DNA of 64,000 nucleotides, taken from positions 19,076-83,075 of the forward strand of contig NZ_JAIQLH010000006.1 in NCBI RefSeq assembly GCF_020037025.1, written 5' to 3'. The translations under genes were made by a program, and so were the position numbers. Numbering within the stretch: position 1 is the first letter of the stretch; each line of letters starts with the position of its first letter. The notes under the pieces were generated by a model. It made no database searches, was not told the DNA's origin, and saw only the letters and a program-made list of their open reading frames with translations. The DNA comes from Streptomyces huiliensis. Its GTDB lineage: Bacteria; Actinomycetota; Actinomycetes; Streptomycetales; Streptomycetaceae. Positions 63,968-64,000 of the stretch are shown here, piece after piece.

Positions 63968-64000
63968 CTCTTCAGCAGCCCCTCCACCCGCTCCGCCGTC
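63934..64000 (-). CDS. possible C-terminal end of a gene running off the window
   Basis: On the minus strand a frame open to the right edge reads TAERVEGLLKSPSGG... and stops with TGA at 63934-63936, the last ~12 codons lying in the dispersed repeat. The visible part looks like coding sequence, but it is only about 20 residues; no family can be named. Confidence 0.35.
   Translation of the reverse strand, partial: TAERVEGLLKSPSGGTPSGGV

Overview
The window is chromosomal DNA of a Streptomyces (or very close relative). The base composition is very high G+C, codons end almost always in G or C, GTG starts are common, and Shine-Dalgarno (SD) sequences are GGAGG-like. The gene content is typical of the genus: a sugar ABC importer without its own ATPase, MmyB-like XRE regulators, WYL and HxlR regulators, WXG100 loci, Zur and DmdR-type metal boxes, and a Leu-codon leader upstream of leuA. 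The order glyS, znuA-znuC-znuB, zur, uppS, recO, TerB-like gene, leuA, M4 protease, era, cytidine-deaminase-like gene is a familiar core-chromosome order in Streptomyces. I see no rRNA, tRNA, CRISPR, complete insertion sequence or prophage.

Layout. 0-6.4 kb: tail of a DUF218 protein, secreted serine protease, TSUP exporter, SDR oxidoreductase, APC permease, small membrane protein. 6.5-12.3 kb: a GT2 glycosyltransferase diverging from a three-gene sugar ABC importer, with two long 10-bp tandem arrays between them. 12.5-19.2 kb: secreted protein, ArsR-type regulator, pyruvate phosphate dikinase, tRNA-dihydrouridine synthase. 19.3-23.7 kb: divergent XRE/MFS pair, then aldo/keto reductase and TetR. 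23.8-27.5 kb: accessory WXG100 locus with a putative pore-forming effector and membrane partners. 27.5-32.9 kb: NarL-type two-component system, small membrane and SUKH-like proteins, VOC and WYL genes, tautomerase-like protein. 32.9-40.3 kb: a decaying accessory patch with a small gene carrying an in-frame TAG, an XRE/TPR regulator, a frameshifted RibD-like reductase, a truncated duplicate of a maleylpyruvate-isomerase-family gene, a LysE/LysR pair, HxlR and an internally shortened F420-reductase-like gene. 40.4-45.8 kb: acetyltransferase, macrolide-type glycosyltransferase, Uma2 nuclease, phosphotransferase and hypotheticals. 45.9-61.3 kb: mostly core genes as listed above, with an M4 protease plus emfourin-like inhibitor and a second WXG100 locus (lysozyme-like effector plus lipoprotein) inserted before era. 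61.3-64 kb: a second divergent XRE/MFS pair.

Points of interest. The two WXG100 loci look like secreted effector/partner modules: 24.2-27.5 kb encodes a glycine-zipper, Trp-His-Lys-Gly-repeat protein followed by two paralogous membrane proteins, and 57.3-59.8 kb encodes a WXG protein with a lytic-transglycosylase-like domain followed by a lipoprotein with a duplicated domain. Regulatory sites are readable at several places: tandem Zur boxes over a probably leaderless znuA, an iron box upstream of zur, a leucine attenuator peptide before leuA, and operator-like palindromes in divergent intergenic regions. A TANNNT box 6-7 nt before the start codon recurs at many genes, which suggests widespread leaderless mRNAs. 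A modular ~100-bp dispersed repeat sits at the 3' side of genes at five loci.
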